A DNA stretch of 64,000 bases from Erinaceus europaeus (taxonomy: Eukaryota; Chordata; Mammalia; Eulipotyphla; Erinaceidae), in contig NC_080181.1 of NCBI RefSeq assembly GCF_950295315.1, positions 558,001 through 622,000 on the forward strand. The letters run 5' to 3'. This document shows positions 42,395-54,080 of this stretch, piece after piece; the stretch's first letter is position 1; the number at the start of each line of letters is the position of its first letter. The position numbers and the translations under genes are program-made. The notes under the pieces were generated by a model, which was not told the DNA's origin, made no database searches, and saw only the letters and a list, made by a program, of their open reading frames with translations.

Positions 42395-43074
42395 ATCATC
42401 GTTCTCCCAGCACATCTGCCTGGAATCTTCTCCCAAGGTCTGTGTGGACTTCTCAGCTTTCAGTTACTACAGGGACTGGAGCTATGCACATTTCTGTACA
42501 TTCAGGCTTTTTTTTACTTCCTGCCTTCCTCCCAGGGGAGAGGCTAGAACTGGCATCGCTATGTGAAAGTGCTCTGACTTTTACTGCTTGTGACAAGAGT
42601 TGTCACTTTGCTCATCTGAAACCCTGTGCCAGTTCCCAGAAGTGCCCTCATGTGAGAAACCACCTGCTCCCAGCATCCCATCCTCATGAGGCTTCTGTTG
42701 ACAGATCACTTTGTATCAGGGCAATGTAATCTCTATGCTCACTAGAACTCTGTCCATGGAGTCTCAACTACTGAAATGCACTAGTCAAGAGTTCATAATT
42801 CCATCTTGTCTGTTCACACAAACTGGCTTGTAGAAGGCAGTGTTTGTTGAGAGATGGAATAAAATTATCTGTCTGGTATCGCTGTATTTTATATTTTAAA
42901 TCCAGATCTGGCCCTCACATATCTTAAGAGATCAACTTATGTTTTTATACTTCTGAAAAAAAAGTTTGTTATTAGCTTTTTAGGTATGGTTTACTTAATT
43001 TTTATATATAATTAATGATACCTCTTACATGATTGATCACTATTTCTTCAAATTTGAGATAAAGAACTCACCTT
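42395..43074. other. Unique intergenic DNA
   Basis: No recognisable feature; AT-rich towards the right end. Confidence 0.4.
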
Positions 43075-43287
43075 ATTTATTTTTAATTTTTATTATCTTT
43101 ATTTATTGGATGGAGACAACCAGAAATTGAAAGGGGAGGGAGAAATAGAGAGGGAGAGAGACAAAGAGACATCTGCAGAACTGCTTCACCACTTGTGAAG
43201 CAACCCCCCTGTAGGTTAACTGGGGACTTGAACCCAGGGCCTTGTTCATTTTACCATGTACATTCAACCACTGTACTACCTTTTGTG
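43075..43287 (-). mobile_element. Type B SINE
   Basis: TTATTATCTTTATTTATTGG, GACATCTGCAGAACTGCTTC, GGGGACTTGAACCCAGGGCC. Confidence 0.85.
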
Positions 43288-43329
43288 ATTGTGAAAACAT
43301 TTCATTACTTTAATTTTTTAAGCAAATGT

Positions 43330-44374
43330 CAGTTTTATTAAAGAACAATTGAGAAATAAAAATGTAAGATTGCTAAAAGACCGTATCCTCTTCCTACCTG
43401 TCTCTACTGACCCAGCCCCAGTTCCTGGGGTCACTCTTCTACTCTGAATTTGCATTTTGGAAAGACTGTCCATCTAAGTCGTACCATGCACTGCTTGTTT
43501 TTCTCTGCATGATTTCAGTTAGCATAGTGAATTCAAGGTCCAGCCATGTTGCAAACCTCAGTTTCCTTTTCTCTCGTGGCTGAATAATATTCCACTGCAC
43601 ACACACACCACATTTTTCTTCATTCATTCATAAATGGTACTCAGGTTATTCCCCCACTTCTCAATTACTAGAAAACGCTGTGGAGAAAAGAGAAGTGCAC
43701 TCTTGATGTGTGGTTTTCATTTCCATGGCGCATTACCTAGAAATCGTGACAGCTGGGCCTTAAGGTAGTTCTATTCTGATTATTTTTGGTACCTCTATTG
43801 TTCTCCATAGAGGCTGCACTAGTTTACATCCCCATCAACAGTGACAAGTATTCACCACTCCTCACGTGCTCACAGGGATACTACCTTCTCTTCAGCAATG
43901 GCCATCCTGACAGGCAGAGGGGGTGCCTCACCAGGGTTTGGATTTGCAATTCTCACAAACTGCCTCTAAGCACCCAACACAGACTTGACCCATCTGTGTG
44001 TCTCCCTGGGTAAATGTCCGCTCAGTGGCTCTGAACATTTTAAATCTGTTTTATGATGTTGAGTTCTTTATGCATTTAAGATGTTAACTCATTATATATG
44101 ATTTGCAAATGTGATCTTGACAGTTAACCATACGAATTTGTTGATGATTTCCTTTGCTGCTGTGTTGAAACATTCTAGTTTGATGCAATTATAATTATTT
44201 TCCCTTTGCTTTTGATGCCACATTCAAAAATTATTACCAAGACTAAACTTAAGGACATGTTCTCTACATTCCATTCCAGGCACTTTATGTTCAAGCTTCA
44301 TCAGTCCACTTTGAGTTAATTTTTGTTTGTAGTATTAGACAGAGATCCAGATGCGTTCTCCATCATATTGGTTT
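43330..44374 (-). mobile_element. Old L1 fragment
   Basis: Antisense L1 landmarks in order: GTGGCTGAATAATATTCCAC, ACCTCTATTGTTCTCCATAG, GAGGCTGCACTAGTTTACAT, CCCCATCAACAGTGACAAG, then GAGTTAATTTTTGTTTGTAG. Strongly diverged, non-coding. Confidence 0.75.
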
Positions 44375-44388
44375 AGAAATATTGAGAC

Positions 44389-44772
44389 GGTTTGGGCGGT
44401 AGCACACTGGGTTAAGCGCACATGGCGCAAAGCACAAGGACCAAAGTAAGGATCCCGGTTCTAGCCCCCTGCTCCCCACCTGCAGGGGGGGTCACCTCAC
44501 AAGTGGTGAAGCAGGTCTACAGGTATCTACCTTTCTCTCCCCCTCTTCGTCTCCCCTCCTCTCTCCATTTCTCTCTGTCCTATCCAACAACAAGAACATC
44601 AATGACAACAATAATGATGACAACAACAACAAGGGTAACAAAATGGGGGGGGGGAAGGCCTCTGGGAGCAGTGGATTCATGGTGCAGGCTCTGAGCCCCA
44701 GCAAAAACTCTGGAGGCAAAAAAAAAAAAAAAAGAAAAAAGAAAAAAAAAGAAAGAAAAAAGAAAAAGAAAA
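44389..44772 (+). mobile_element. Type A SINE, full length with 3' module
   Basis: TTTGGGCGGTAGCACACTGG head, CCCGGTTCTAGCCCCCTGC, CTCTCTGTCCTATCCAACAA, GCAGTGGATTCATGGTGCAG and a long A-rich tail. Flanks AGAAATATTGAGAC (44375-44388) and AGAAATGTTGAGAC (44773-44786) form a 14-bp duplication with one mismatch. It sits in the old L1. Confidence 0.92.
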
Positions 44773-44936
44773 AGAAATGTTGAGACTGATATACTTTGAA
44801 TATTGAAAAACCACAATACCAAAGTTGAGCTAGACATGCTTTGTTATAGAGTTGTGGTCATATTTTGCAACATCCTTTGCTATGTGTTGTTTTGAAACTT
44901 GTCAGAGTGGACACATGTGATGATTAAAAGGTGAAA

Positions 44937-45236
44937 TCCTGGGTACCAAGTGGTATCGCACTGGGTTAAGAGCACAGAGTGCAAAGTGCAGGGATCCTGG
45001 TGAGCCCCCGGCTCCCCACTTGTAGGCGGGTCGCTTCACAAGCAGTGAAACAGGTCTGCAGCTGTCTCATTCTCTCTCCCTCTCTATCTTCCCCTTTTCT
45101 CTGAGTCCTATCTAGCAACAACAACAACAACAGTAACAACAACAGTAACAGCAACAACAACAACAGCAATTTAAAAAATATATGTCCTCCAGGTGCAGTG
45201 GATTCATAGTGCAGGCACCAAGCCCCAGCGAGTGGA
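44937..45236 (+). mobile_element. Type A SINE
   Basis: CTGGGTACCAAGTGGTATCG head, GGTGAGCCCCCGGCTCCCC with damaged B-box, a CAA-rich tail at 45113-45168 and 3' module GCAGTGGATTCATAGTGCAG. Confidence 0.87.
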
Positions 45237-45464
45237 CTACCTCACCCTTTATCAGCCCTGCAAGCTCAGCTGAGCTGCATGTAGTCTGTATCTCACCTCA
45301 TCCATAAATGCAGAGGGCAGTGTCATTAGAGTTTATGAGGACAAGGGCGCCCATTCGTGATGCAGCACAGTGCTGTCTGGCTGCTGAGGGTGTGTTGTCC
45401 CTGCCTGTGCACCAGTGTGAAGCTCAGCCAAGTGCTAGGCGCCCTCTCTGAGGTCTTTTTAACT

Positions 45465-46780
45465 TTCATTTCTTTTTATTTTTTATTTATAAAACAGAAA
45501 CACTGACAAAAACCATAGGATAAGAGGGGTACAACTCCACACAATTCCCACCACCAGAACTCTGTATCCCATCCCCTCCCCTGATAGCTTTCCTATTCTT
45601 TATCACTCTGGGAGTATGGACCCAGGGTCATTGTGGGATGCAGAAGGTGGAAGGTCTGGCTTCTTTAATTGCTTCCCCACTGAACATGGGTGTTGACAGG
45701 TTGATCCATACTCCCAGCCTGTCTCTCTCTTTCCCTAGTGGGGTGGAGCTCTGGGGAAGTGGGGCTCCAGGACACATTGGTGGGGTCGTCTGCCCAGGGA
45801 AGTTTGGTTGCCATTATCTTAGCATCTGGAACCTGGTGGCTGAAAAAAAGAGTTAAGATATAGAGCAAACAAATTGTTGACTAATCATGAACCTAAAGGC
45901 TGGAATAGTGCAGATGAAGAGTTGGGGGGTCTCCATTTTGTAGATAGTTAGTAGGCCTATTTTAGTTATATCCCAAAGGGGCCCATGACTATACTAGGGT
46001 TTTTTTTTTTTTCTGAGCCTGACATCTGATATGCAGGTGGATCCTAATTATTGTCTGGGGAGATGATGTCATGGCTGGAAAAAGTCCCAGAAAGCTGGAT
46101 CAGGGAAGAAAGTAGCTCCTGAATATGGGAAAAACGTATAAATATTGTTGACTGTAAACCCCATCGATTTGATTTGGTCTGGGGCCCATATTCTGCTTAG
46201 GAGCCTATGTGACCTCTGCATCCCTCAAGATCTGAGCTCACATTCTGTAGTCATGAGTAGGAACATTCCAAGCTGCCCCAATTTCAGGACCCATCTTCCT
46301 CAGGTGTAGCATAGAGTATATTGTCCAGCCTCCCTTCAGAGGATGGAACATTCTCTACCATTGTTGATCCACATTGAGGGCAAGGTCCTATGGGGGCCCA
46401 CAATGGGGTCTATTGTGTTGTTCCTGATAGAGATGACCAATAATAAGAGAGAGGGATTTATTTAAGGTCTAGACCAATCATGTCTGTTTGGGAATCTCAG
46501 GACTCCCTGAATAGGGCCCCAGCTGATGGGGTGGCCTGATAGTGACCAAAGAGTCATCCTTAAAGTATGCCAGTCTCTTGCTCTTATTTAAAGTTTGCCG
46601 TCCTTACTTTGATAAGGTTAGCTTTGTAGTGAGTGAGGGAAGTATAACAGGAAGTAGGTGAGGAGGATATATAAGTCTAAGTAGACACTACTTCATTAGG
46701 AACTTTATGGTGTCTTTTTGGGTCTTTCTACTTGCTTGATGCATAAACTGACTCACTGTGGACTATTGTGCAGACTTTAA
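45465..46780 (-). mobile_element. L1-type 3' UTR element, longest copy (~1.3 kb)
   Basis: TTATTTATAAAACAGAAACA, TCCACACAATTCCCACCACC, GGGAGTATGGACCCAGGGTC, GGTCTGGCTTCTTTAATTGC and CTGTCTCTCTCTTTCCCTAG begin the antisense copy. Shorter copies lie at 31125, 35745, 47741 and 52727. The remaining ~900 bp has no open frame. I assign it to L1 because its 3' terminal ~90 bp is shared with undoubted L1 3' ends; it could instead be a separate non-autonomous element using an L1 tail. Confidence 0.65.
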
Positions 46781-46883
46781 TTTCTTTCTTTTTTTTTTGC
46801 AGACTTTCATTTCTATCATATTCCTGTAGCTCAACATATCTATTCTGTATGGCAAACTTTAGGCTTGCTTTTCTCATTGCATT

Positions 46884-47106
46884 TATTTGTTTATTTTTAA
46901 TTTAACTTATTAATTGAATAAAGACAGAGACAAATTGAGAGGGGAGGAGGACATAGAGAGGGAGGGAGAAAGAGAGACACCTGCAATACTTGTTTCACCA
47001 CTTGTGAAGATTCTGTCCTGCAGGTGGGGACCAAGGGCTCAAACCTCCCCAGATCCTTGTGCATGGTACCATGTGCATTCAACCAGGCATGCCACCATCC
47101 AGCCCC
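46884..47106 (-). mobile_element. Type B SINE
   Basis: AAAGACAGAGACAAATTGAG, GACACCTGCAATACTTGTTT, ATGCCACCATCCAGCCCC. Confidence 0.87.
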
Positions 47107-47117
47107 TTATTTATTTA

Positions 47118-47484
47118 TTTATTTAATTAATTTATTTATTTTGCTGACAGCTTTATCAACGGGATTCAGTACCTGCACAATGTATCTACTGCTCCTGGTA
47201 GTCATTTTTTCTTTTTTTAAATATTTATTTCCTTTTGTTGCCCTTGCTGTTTTATTGTTGTAGTTATTATTGATGTTGTTGTTGTTGGATAGGACAGAGT
47301 GAAATGGAGAGAGAAGGGGAAGACAGAGAAGGGGAGAGAAAGATAGACACCTGCAGACCTGCTTCACTGCTTGTGAAGAGACTCCCCTACAGGTAGGGAG
47401 CTGGGGGCTCGAACCGGGATCCTTATGCCGGTCCTTATGCTTTGCCCCATGTGCGCTTAACCCACTGCGCTACTGCCCAACTCC
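47118..47484 (-). mobile_element. Type A SINE, full length
   Basis: The 3' module complement (CAGCTTTATCAACGGGATTC, CTACTGCTCCTGGTAGTCAT) is followed by TTCCTTTTGTTGCCCTTGCT, GTTGGATAGGACAGAGTGAA, GGGGCTCGAACCGGGATCC and ACCCACTGCGCTACTGCC. Confidence 0.9.
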
Positions 47485-47676
47485 TATCCTTTTTTTTTTC
47501 TTATTTGATAGGCACTGAGAGAAACTGAAGGAGAGAGGAAGACAGAGAGGGAGACAAAAAGACACCTGTAGCCCTGCTTCACTTCCCCCCTGCACATGGG
47601 GACTGGTGGCTTGCACCTGGGTTCTTGCATCTGATATTATGTAGGCTCTACTGGGTGTGCCACTGCCTGGCACCTA
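47485..47676 (-). mobile_element. Type B SINE
   Basis: TTATTTGATAGGCACTGAGA, GACACCTGTAGCCCTGCTTC, GTGTGCCACTGCCTGGCACC. Abuts the previous SINE. Confidence 0.82.
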
Positions 47677-47740
47677 AGGTTGCTTTTATTAGTGTCATTA
47701 GCATGTGACCTTCAGGGCCATTGTTATACAAGAGCTTTTA

Positions 47741-48003
47741 CTTTACAATTTATATAATTTTATTTATAAAATGGAAATATTGACAGGACCATAGTATAAG
47801 AGGAGTACAATTCCACATAATTCCTACCACCAGAATTCCATAGCCCATCCCCTCCCTTGATGGTTTTCCTATTCTTTATCCCTCTGGGAGAGGGATCATT
47901 ATAGGGGGCAGAAGGTAGAAGGTCTGGCTTCTGTAATTGCTTCTCCGCTGGATGTGGGCATTGACAGATGGATCCATACCCCCAGCTTGTCTCTCTACAA
48001 GAG
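47741..48003 (-). mobile_element. L1-type 3' UTR element, 3' part
   Basis: TTATTTATAAAATGGAAATA, AATTCCTACCACCAGAATTC, GGTCTGGCTTCTGTAATTGC: closely matches the first ~240 bp of 45465-46780, then stops. Confidence 0.75.
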
Positions 48004-48126
48004 CATTTTCATGCCTGTGTCAAGCTTGATCACTTAGCTGGGGAACAGACAGCTGGGGAACTGCTGCCTTTGGCCATTCAGGCATGCATTAACACATAGT
48101 GAGCACTCCATCTTCAGTCACACTCC

Positions 48127-50244
48127 CTGAAAACAGGTGGGAGCTGATCCAGAGTATGGTACAGGCGGGAGCTGATTCAGAGCGTGGTACAGGCGTGAGC
48201 TGACCCAGAGTATGGTACAGGAGGGAGCTGATCCAGAGCATGGTACAGGCGGGAGCTGATCTAGAGCATGGTACAGGCGGTAGCTGACCCAAAGCAGGGT
48301 ACAGGCGGGAGCTGACCCAGAACATGGGACAGGCAGGAGCTGACCCAGAACATGGGACAGGCGGGAGCTGACCTAGAGCATGGTACAGGCAGGAGCTGAC
48401 CCAGAGCAGGGTACAGGCGGGAGCTGACCCAGAGCATGGTACAGGCAGGAGGTGACCCAGAGCATGGTACAGGCAGGAGCTGATCCAGAGCATGGTACAG
48501 GCGGGAGCTGACCCAGAGCATGGTACAGGCGGGAGCTGATCTAGAGCATGGTACAGGCGGGAGCTGACCCAAAGCAGGGGACAGGCGGGAGCTGACCCAG
48601 AACATGGGACAGGCGGTAGCTGACCTAGAGTATGGTACAGGCGGGAGCTGACCCAGAGCATGGTACAGGCAGGAGCTGACCCAGAGCAGGGTACAGGCAG
48701 GAGCTGACCCAGAACATGGGACAGGCAGTAGCTGACCTAGAGCATGGTACAGGCGGGAGCTAATCCAGAACATGGGACAGGCGGGAGTTGACCCAGAGCA
48801 TGGTACAGGCAGGAGCTGATCTAGAGCACGGTACAGGCAGGAGCTGACCCAGAGCACAGTACAGGCGGGAGCTGACCCAGAGCATGGTACAGGCGGGAGC
48901 TGACCCAGAACATGGTACAGGCGGAAGCTGACCCAGAGCATGGTACAGGCGGGAGCTGACCCAGAGCACGGTACAGGTGGGAACTGACCCAGAGCACGGT
49001 ACAGGCAGGAGCTGATCTAGAGCACGGTACAGGCAGGAGCTGACCCAGAGCATGGTACAGGCGGGAGCTGACCCAGAGCCCCGTACAGGTGAGAGCTGAC
49101 CCAGAGCATGGTACAGGCAGGAGCTGATCCAGAGCATGGTACAGGCGGGAGCTGACCCAGAGCATGGTACAGGCGGGAGCTGACCCAGAGCACGGTACAG
49201 GCAGGAGCTGACCCAGAACAGGGTACAGGCAGAAGCTGATCTAGAGCATGGTACAGGCAGTAGCTGACCCAGAGCAGGGTACATGCGGGAGCTGACCCAG
49301 AACATGGGACAGGCAGTAGCTGACCTAGAGCATGGTATAGGCGGGAGCTGACCCAGAGCACGGTACAGGCGGGAGCTGATCCAGAGCAGGGTACAGGCAG
49401 GAATTGACCCAGAGCATGGTACAGGCAGGAGCTGACCCAGAGCACATTACAGGCGGGAGCTGACCCAGAGCATGGTACAGGCGGGAGCTGACCCAGAACA
49501 TGGGACAGGCGGGAGCTGACCCAGAGCATGGTACAGGCGGGAGCTGACCCAGAGCATGGTACAGGTGGCAACTGACCCAGAGCACGGTACAGGCAGGAGC
49601 TGATCTAGAGCACGGTACAGGCAGGAGCTGACCCAGAGCATGGTACAGGCGGGAGCTGACCCAGAGCCCCGTACAGGTGAGAGCTGACCCAGAGCATGGT
49701 ACAGGCAGGAGCTGACCCAGAGCATGGTACAGGTAGGAGCTGACCCAGAGCATGGTACAGGCAGGAGCTGACCCAGAGCACGGTACAGACAGGAGCTGAT
49801 ACAGAACAGGGTACAGGCAGAAGCTGATCTAGAGCATGGTACAGGCAGTAGCTGACCCAGAGCAGGGTACAGGCGGGAGCTGACCCAGAGCACGGTACAG
49901 GTGGAAACTGATCCAGAGCACGGTACAGGCGGGAGCTGATCCAGAGCAGGTTACAGGCGGGAGCTGACCCAGAGCAGGGTACAGGCGGGAGCTGACCCAG
50001 AACATGGGACAGGCGGTAGCTGACTCAGAGCAGGGTACAGGCTGGAGCTGACCCAGAGCACGGTACAGGCGGGAGCTGACCTAGAGCATGGTACAGGTGG
50101 GAGCTGACCCAGAGCATGGTACAGGCAGGAGCTGACCTAGAGCATGGTACAGGTGGGAGCTGACCCAGATCATGGTACAGGCAGGAGCTGACCTAGAGCA
50201 TGGTACAGGCGGGAGCTGACCCAGATCATGGTACAGGCAGGAGC
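48127..50244 (+). repeat. Minisatellite 4: 28-bp array, ~75 units
   Basis: The unit is GGTACAGGCGGGAGCTGACC plus CAGAGCAT. Variants: GGCAGGAG, GATCTAG, AACATGGGACAGG, AGCACGG, AGCAGGG. 28 is 1 mod 3 and the minus strand has no stop in the unit, so all three minus frames stay open for up to 226 codons with a rotating 28-residue period (SSRLYHALGQLPPVPCSGSA). No unique coding flank. Larger segments recur, for example AGCCCCGTACAGGTGAGAGC near 49077 and 49665. Confidence 0.96.
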
Positions 50245-51172
50245 TTCTGTCTCACCTCTCCCAGGAGCACCAGTGCTCTCCTACAATGCTGCCAGTGAGC
50301 TCACATGGAATTGGGCTGTCATCGATGCTTCAGTCTGAACTGATGTGGAGTTCTACATCCTCACATAACTTAGCTGTTTGACTGTACTCCTTCATAAAGA
50401 GCAACTCAGAGCTTTATTTATGCATGGACTTATGTCTCACTTCTTCAATGGTTCATTCAATATGTTTTTCTGGAATATACCTTGAATTTATATTATGCTT
50501 TTATTAACATGTGAATGTCTTTACTTCTATACCTCATCCAACAATATTCTTGAGTCTTTCATCAGTTGGTTTATGATACTAATGCCACTCTAAGATCTAG
50601 AAGCTTTTCAATTACATTAAATTTTCCACATTGAACATTATCTTAAGAGGGCAATTAATTTTTATGTTTCATCAAATACAAAAATTTTACTTAATTTTCC
50701 CTTTTAGCCAATAAATTGTCCCACCCATTGTGAACTGCATGCTGTTTTCCTGCCCTCTTATTTATGATGATACTTGCATAATTCAGTTATTTGTTTTTAT
50801 TTCCTCTAAGAAAATTCCCCATTAGCTCCTAGGAAAAAGTATAACAAATGACAATCATCAAATATAAGTGAATACATTACAGACAAAATCAAATTACTCA
50901 TAAACACACAAAGTCTAGGAATAGTCTGTAACTGGTTCATAGTTTTCTGAGATTAAAAAAAAATGCTCTTTGCTTAGAAGTACAACAAATACTGTGTACT
51001 CTCCAGCTGCCCACTTTCTTGGACAATTTTATATTTTTCTTCTGATCTGCTTCTGGCTGTGCCTTAAGTGCTGGGCAGTGGTGAAACTGACAGGGACTGT
51101 TCTCAGGTATCAGTGAAATGCACAAGAGTAAACATCACAGGGGCAGCTCATCCTCACAGTTAAGATATGTAG
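50245..51172. other. Unique AT-rich intergenic DNA
   Basis: No recognisable feature. Abrupt composition change from the GC-rich array to AT-rich DNA. Confidence 0.4.
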
Positions 51173-51462
51173 GGGAGTCAGGCTGTAGCGCAGTAGCTTA
51201 AGCGCACATGGCATAAAGCTCAAGGACCGACCGGCATAAGGATCCCAGTTCAAGCCCCTGGCTCCCCACCTGCAGGGGAGTCGCTTCACAGGCGGTGAAG
51301 CAGGTCTGCAGGTGTCTATCTTTCTCTCTCCCTCTCTGTCTTCTCCTCCTCTCTCCATTTCTTTCTGTCCTATCCAACAACGACATCAACAACAACAACA
51401 ATAACTACAACAACAATAAAAAAGGCAACAAAAGGGACTAAATAAATAAATATTGTTTAAAA
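51173..51462 (+). mobile_element. Type A SINE
   Basis: GGGGAGTCAGGCTGTAGCGC head, CCCAGTTCAAGCCCCTGGC, CCTATCCAACAACGACATCA, GGCAACAAAAGGGACTAAAT tail. The head carries a small CCGA duplication (GACCGACCGG). Confidence 0.92.
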
Positions 51463-51503
51463 ATATGTGTGACAAGGGAGGAGGCAATAAAACTTCCAGA
51501 GAG

Positions 51504-51717
51504 GTTCGAGCCCCTGGCTCCCCACCTGCAGGGGAGTCGCTTCACAGGCAGTGAAGCAGGTCTGCAGGTGTCTGTCTTTCTCTCTCCCTCTCTGTCTTCC
51601 CCTCCTCTCTCTGTTGGTCTCTTTCCTATCTAGCAATGATGACATCAATAACAACAACAATAAGACAACAAGGGCAACAAAAGGGAATAAATAAAATATA
51701 AAAAATATTTTAAAAAA
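51504..51717 (+). mobile_element. Type A SINE truncated exactly at the B-box
   Basis: Starts GTTCGAGCCCCTGGCTCCCC, so the entire A-box half of the head is absent. The rest to the A-rich tail is intact. A perfect 13-bp duplication, AACTTCCAGAGAG, lies at 51491-51503 and 51718-51730, so it inserted in this truncated form. Confidence 0.93.
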
Positions 51718-51730
51718 AACTTCCAGAGAG

Positions 51731-52665
51731 AGGAATAGAGACTCCTCGGTTTTCTGTGTGTCAGGAAGGGTCCTTGCTGAAGCTCTGTAGAGTGGCCACA
51801 GTTTAGCAGTTTAGCATCCATCTGTGCTGTGTGAGCATTGCTCATACTGTCAGGGGGAAACTCAGCTTGGACCTCACGCAAGAAATGTTCACCCACTACC
51901 CGAGATTCCAGATGCTTGTTCTTTGGAGATATAGCAAAAAAAAAAAAAAACTTTGAAAGACATATTTTGAAGTATTTAAAGTGTGGAAAGAGTATTTGCT
52001 TTACAAGCTGTTGGAAAATATTTCATTCAAATAATTCGAAGACATCTAAAAGCATGAAAAGTCGAATTTAATATACAAAAAAAGCAATTCATTTGCAACT
52101 ACTAAAAGCACATTTCTAATGCAAGATAAGACACATTTGTGTCAAAAAGCTGTGTAAATATCCTTAGGTTTGGCTTTTATTTCATTCCACCCTGCTTGGG
52201 AACAACTATTCCTTTATATTTAGCAACACCAGGAGAGACACCTTTACAGCCAAATCCAGGCAAATCAATGCTAACAGAATGTGCTCCAGGGACACATGGC
52301 CAGGACTTACGTGATGCAGGAAGGGGCAGTGGCCTAGTTACTAGCTGAGAGGCTTCAGCAAGTCCCTGCACTTTCTGGAGGAATGTTATCCTCTGTAGCA
52401 GGCACTAGGTGACTCTTCAAAGGTGTGTGAGCAGCTAGGGGTACCCCTTGCTGTTCCTCACAGCTGTGCATGCCTACCACAGACACACACTAGGAGTGAA
52501 AGTGTGCATGTGAGCACTAACAGTTACTTGGGGATGTATCACTGGGTATGTCATTTCCAGTGACCCAGTGAAGCTGATCACTGCAAGCCACAAGTCCAAG
52601 GCTTCCTACCACCCTCCCCTCTGGGTGTCATTGATCTGGGCTGACTTTTCCAGAAAGAGAGAGAG
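51731..52665. other. Unique intergenic DNA
   Basis: AT-rich, non-repetitive 51950-52170 with an A14 run at 51939; otherwise no recognisable feature. Confidence 0.4.
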
Positions 52666-52726
52666 AGGGTCAGCACCTGGTTGAGCTCACAAGTTACGAT
52701 GTGCAAGAACCCAGGTTTAAGCCCCG
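52666..52726 (+). mobile_element. SINE head fragment
   Basis: CAGCACCTGGTTGAGCTCAC and CCCAGGTTTAAGCCCC match a type B head. The sequence switches abruptly to L1-type 3' UTR at about 52727. Confidence 0.7.
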
Positions 52727-53276
52727 ACTCCATGCTGACTTCCCTGAGCAGACAACCACACCAATGTGTCCTGGAACCCCACCTCACCAGAGCCCTGCCC
52801 CACTAGAGAGAGTTAGAAATAGGCTGGGGGTATGGGTCCACCAGCCAATACCCAAGTCCAGAAGAGAAGCAATTACAGAAGACAGACAAAAAGAATTTGG
52901 TCCATACTCCCAGAGGAGGAGAAATGTTAGGGGAGAATAACCAGAGGGCTCTGAAATCCATTTCCATCAGGACCCAGAAAGAGAAGAAGAAAAATAAAAT
53001 AAAATAAAATAAAATAAAAGGACACCTGGAAGTAGTAGGTGTGACTCAGAAAGGAAGAGAAGGCAGGGCCATAGGAAAAAATGTACAAGTATACATAAAT
53101 ATAGATAGTTATAGAAATAATAGTTAACCCATACTGTGATCTTGGGAGAACTACTGCAGTTTCCAAAGGAAAGAATGGAGACACAGAACTCTGGTGGTGA
53201 AAAAAGTGTGGAAATATATCCCTGTTATCTTATACTTTTTAAAAATCAATATTAAGTCACTAATAGAAATCATTAC
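52727..53276 (+). mobile_element. L1-type 3' UTR element
   Basis: CTGACTTCCCTGAGCAGACA, AATGTGTCCTGGAACCCCAC, GGGTCCACCAGCCAATACCC, GAGAACTACTGCAGTTTCCA and ACACAGAACTCTGGTGGTGA. An (AAAAT)n run occurs at about 52990-53018. Confidence 0.72.
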
Positions 53277-54080
53277 AAAAAAAGTGGGCCGAAAAACTTA
53301 ACAGTTTTCTCAAGAAGAGATACACATAACCCTCAGACACAGGAAGAAATGTTCCACTTCACTCATCATTAGAGAAGTGCAAATTAAAACTACACTGAGA
53401 TACCACCCCACACCTGACAGAATGCTTCACACCAACAAACCAAGAAATGACAGGTGATGGAGAGGTTGTGGAGGAAAGGAACTCTACTCCACTGCTGGTG
53501 GGAATGCGGATGGGGGCAGCCCCTTTGGAAAACTGTATGGAAAGTCTTTAAACAAATAAAAATGGAAGTACCTTATGATCCACCAATACCACTCTTAGGC
53601 ATTTATCCAGTGGACACTGAAACTAATCCGAAGGGACATATGCACCTTATGTTCATAGCTGCATCATTCACAATAGCTAAACCATAGAAGCAGCCTAAAT
53701 TCCCATCAACAAATGACTGGCTACAGTTATGGGGTATATAACCCATGGAATATTACTCTACAATCAAAAAGATGATAGTGTGTTCTTTGGGACAAAATGG
53801 ATGGAACTGGAGGTGATAATGCTTAGCAAAACTAGTTAAAAGATGAGAGACAACTACCATAAGTGCCACTCATATGTGAAATCTAGAGATAGGATTTATG
53901 TTTGAACTTGGAAAAAAAAAAACCAGAAGCAAGCAAACTGTAAGGCTTGTGGGAACACTGGTGGTTATCTTTGGGAGGTGGGAGGGTTGGGACACAGAAT
54001 TCTGGTGGCGGGTGTGGAACTATACACTATAATCTTACAATCTTATACTATGAATCACAAGTAAAAAAGTTAAAAACCAT
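53277..54080 (+). mobile_element. 5'-truncated L1, ORF2 end plus 3' UTR
   Basis: CTCAAGAAGAGATACACATA, AGAAGTGCAAATTAAAACTA, GAGATACCACCCCACACCTG, GGAGAGGTTGTGGAGGAAAG, GGAAGTACCTTATGATCCAC, then 3' UTR AACACTGGTGGTTATCTTTG and GGACACAGAATTCTGGTGGC. ORF2 is broken by stops; a 77-codon remnant is at 53454-53687. Closely related to 16825-17387. Confidence 0.92.

Noticed and set aside
48089..49893. Series of 140-226 codon minus-strand open frames with PVPCSGSAPAC motifs
   Set aside because: 28-bp tandem repeat read in rotating frames; no coding evidence.
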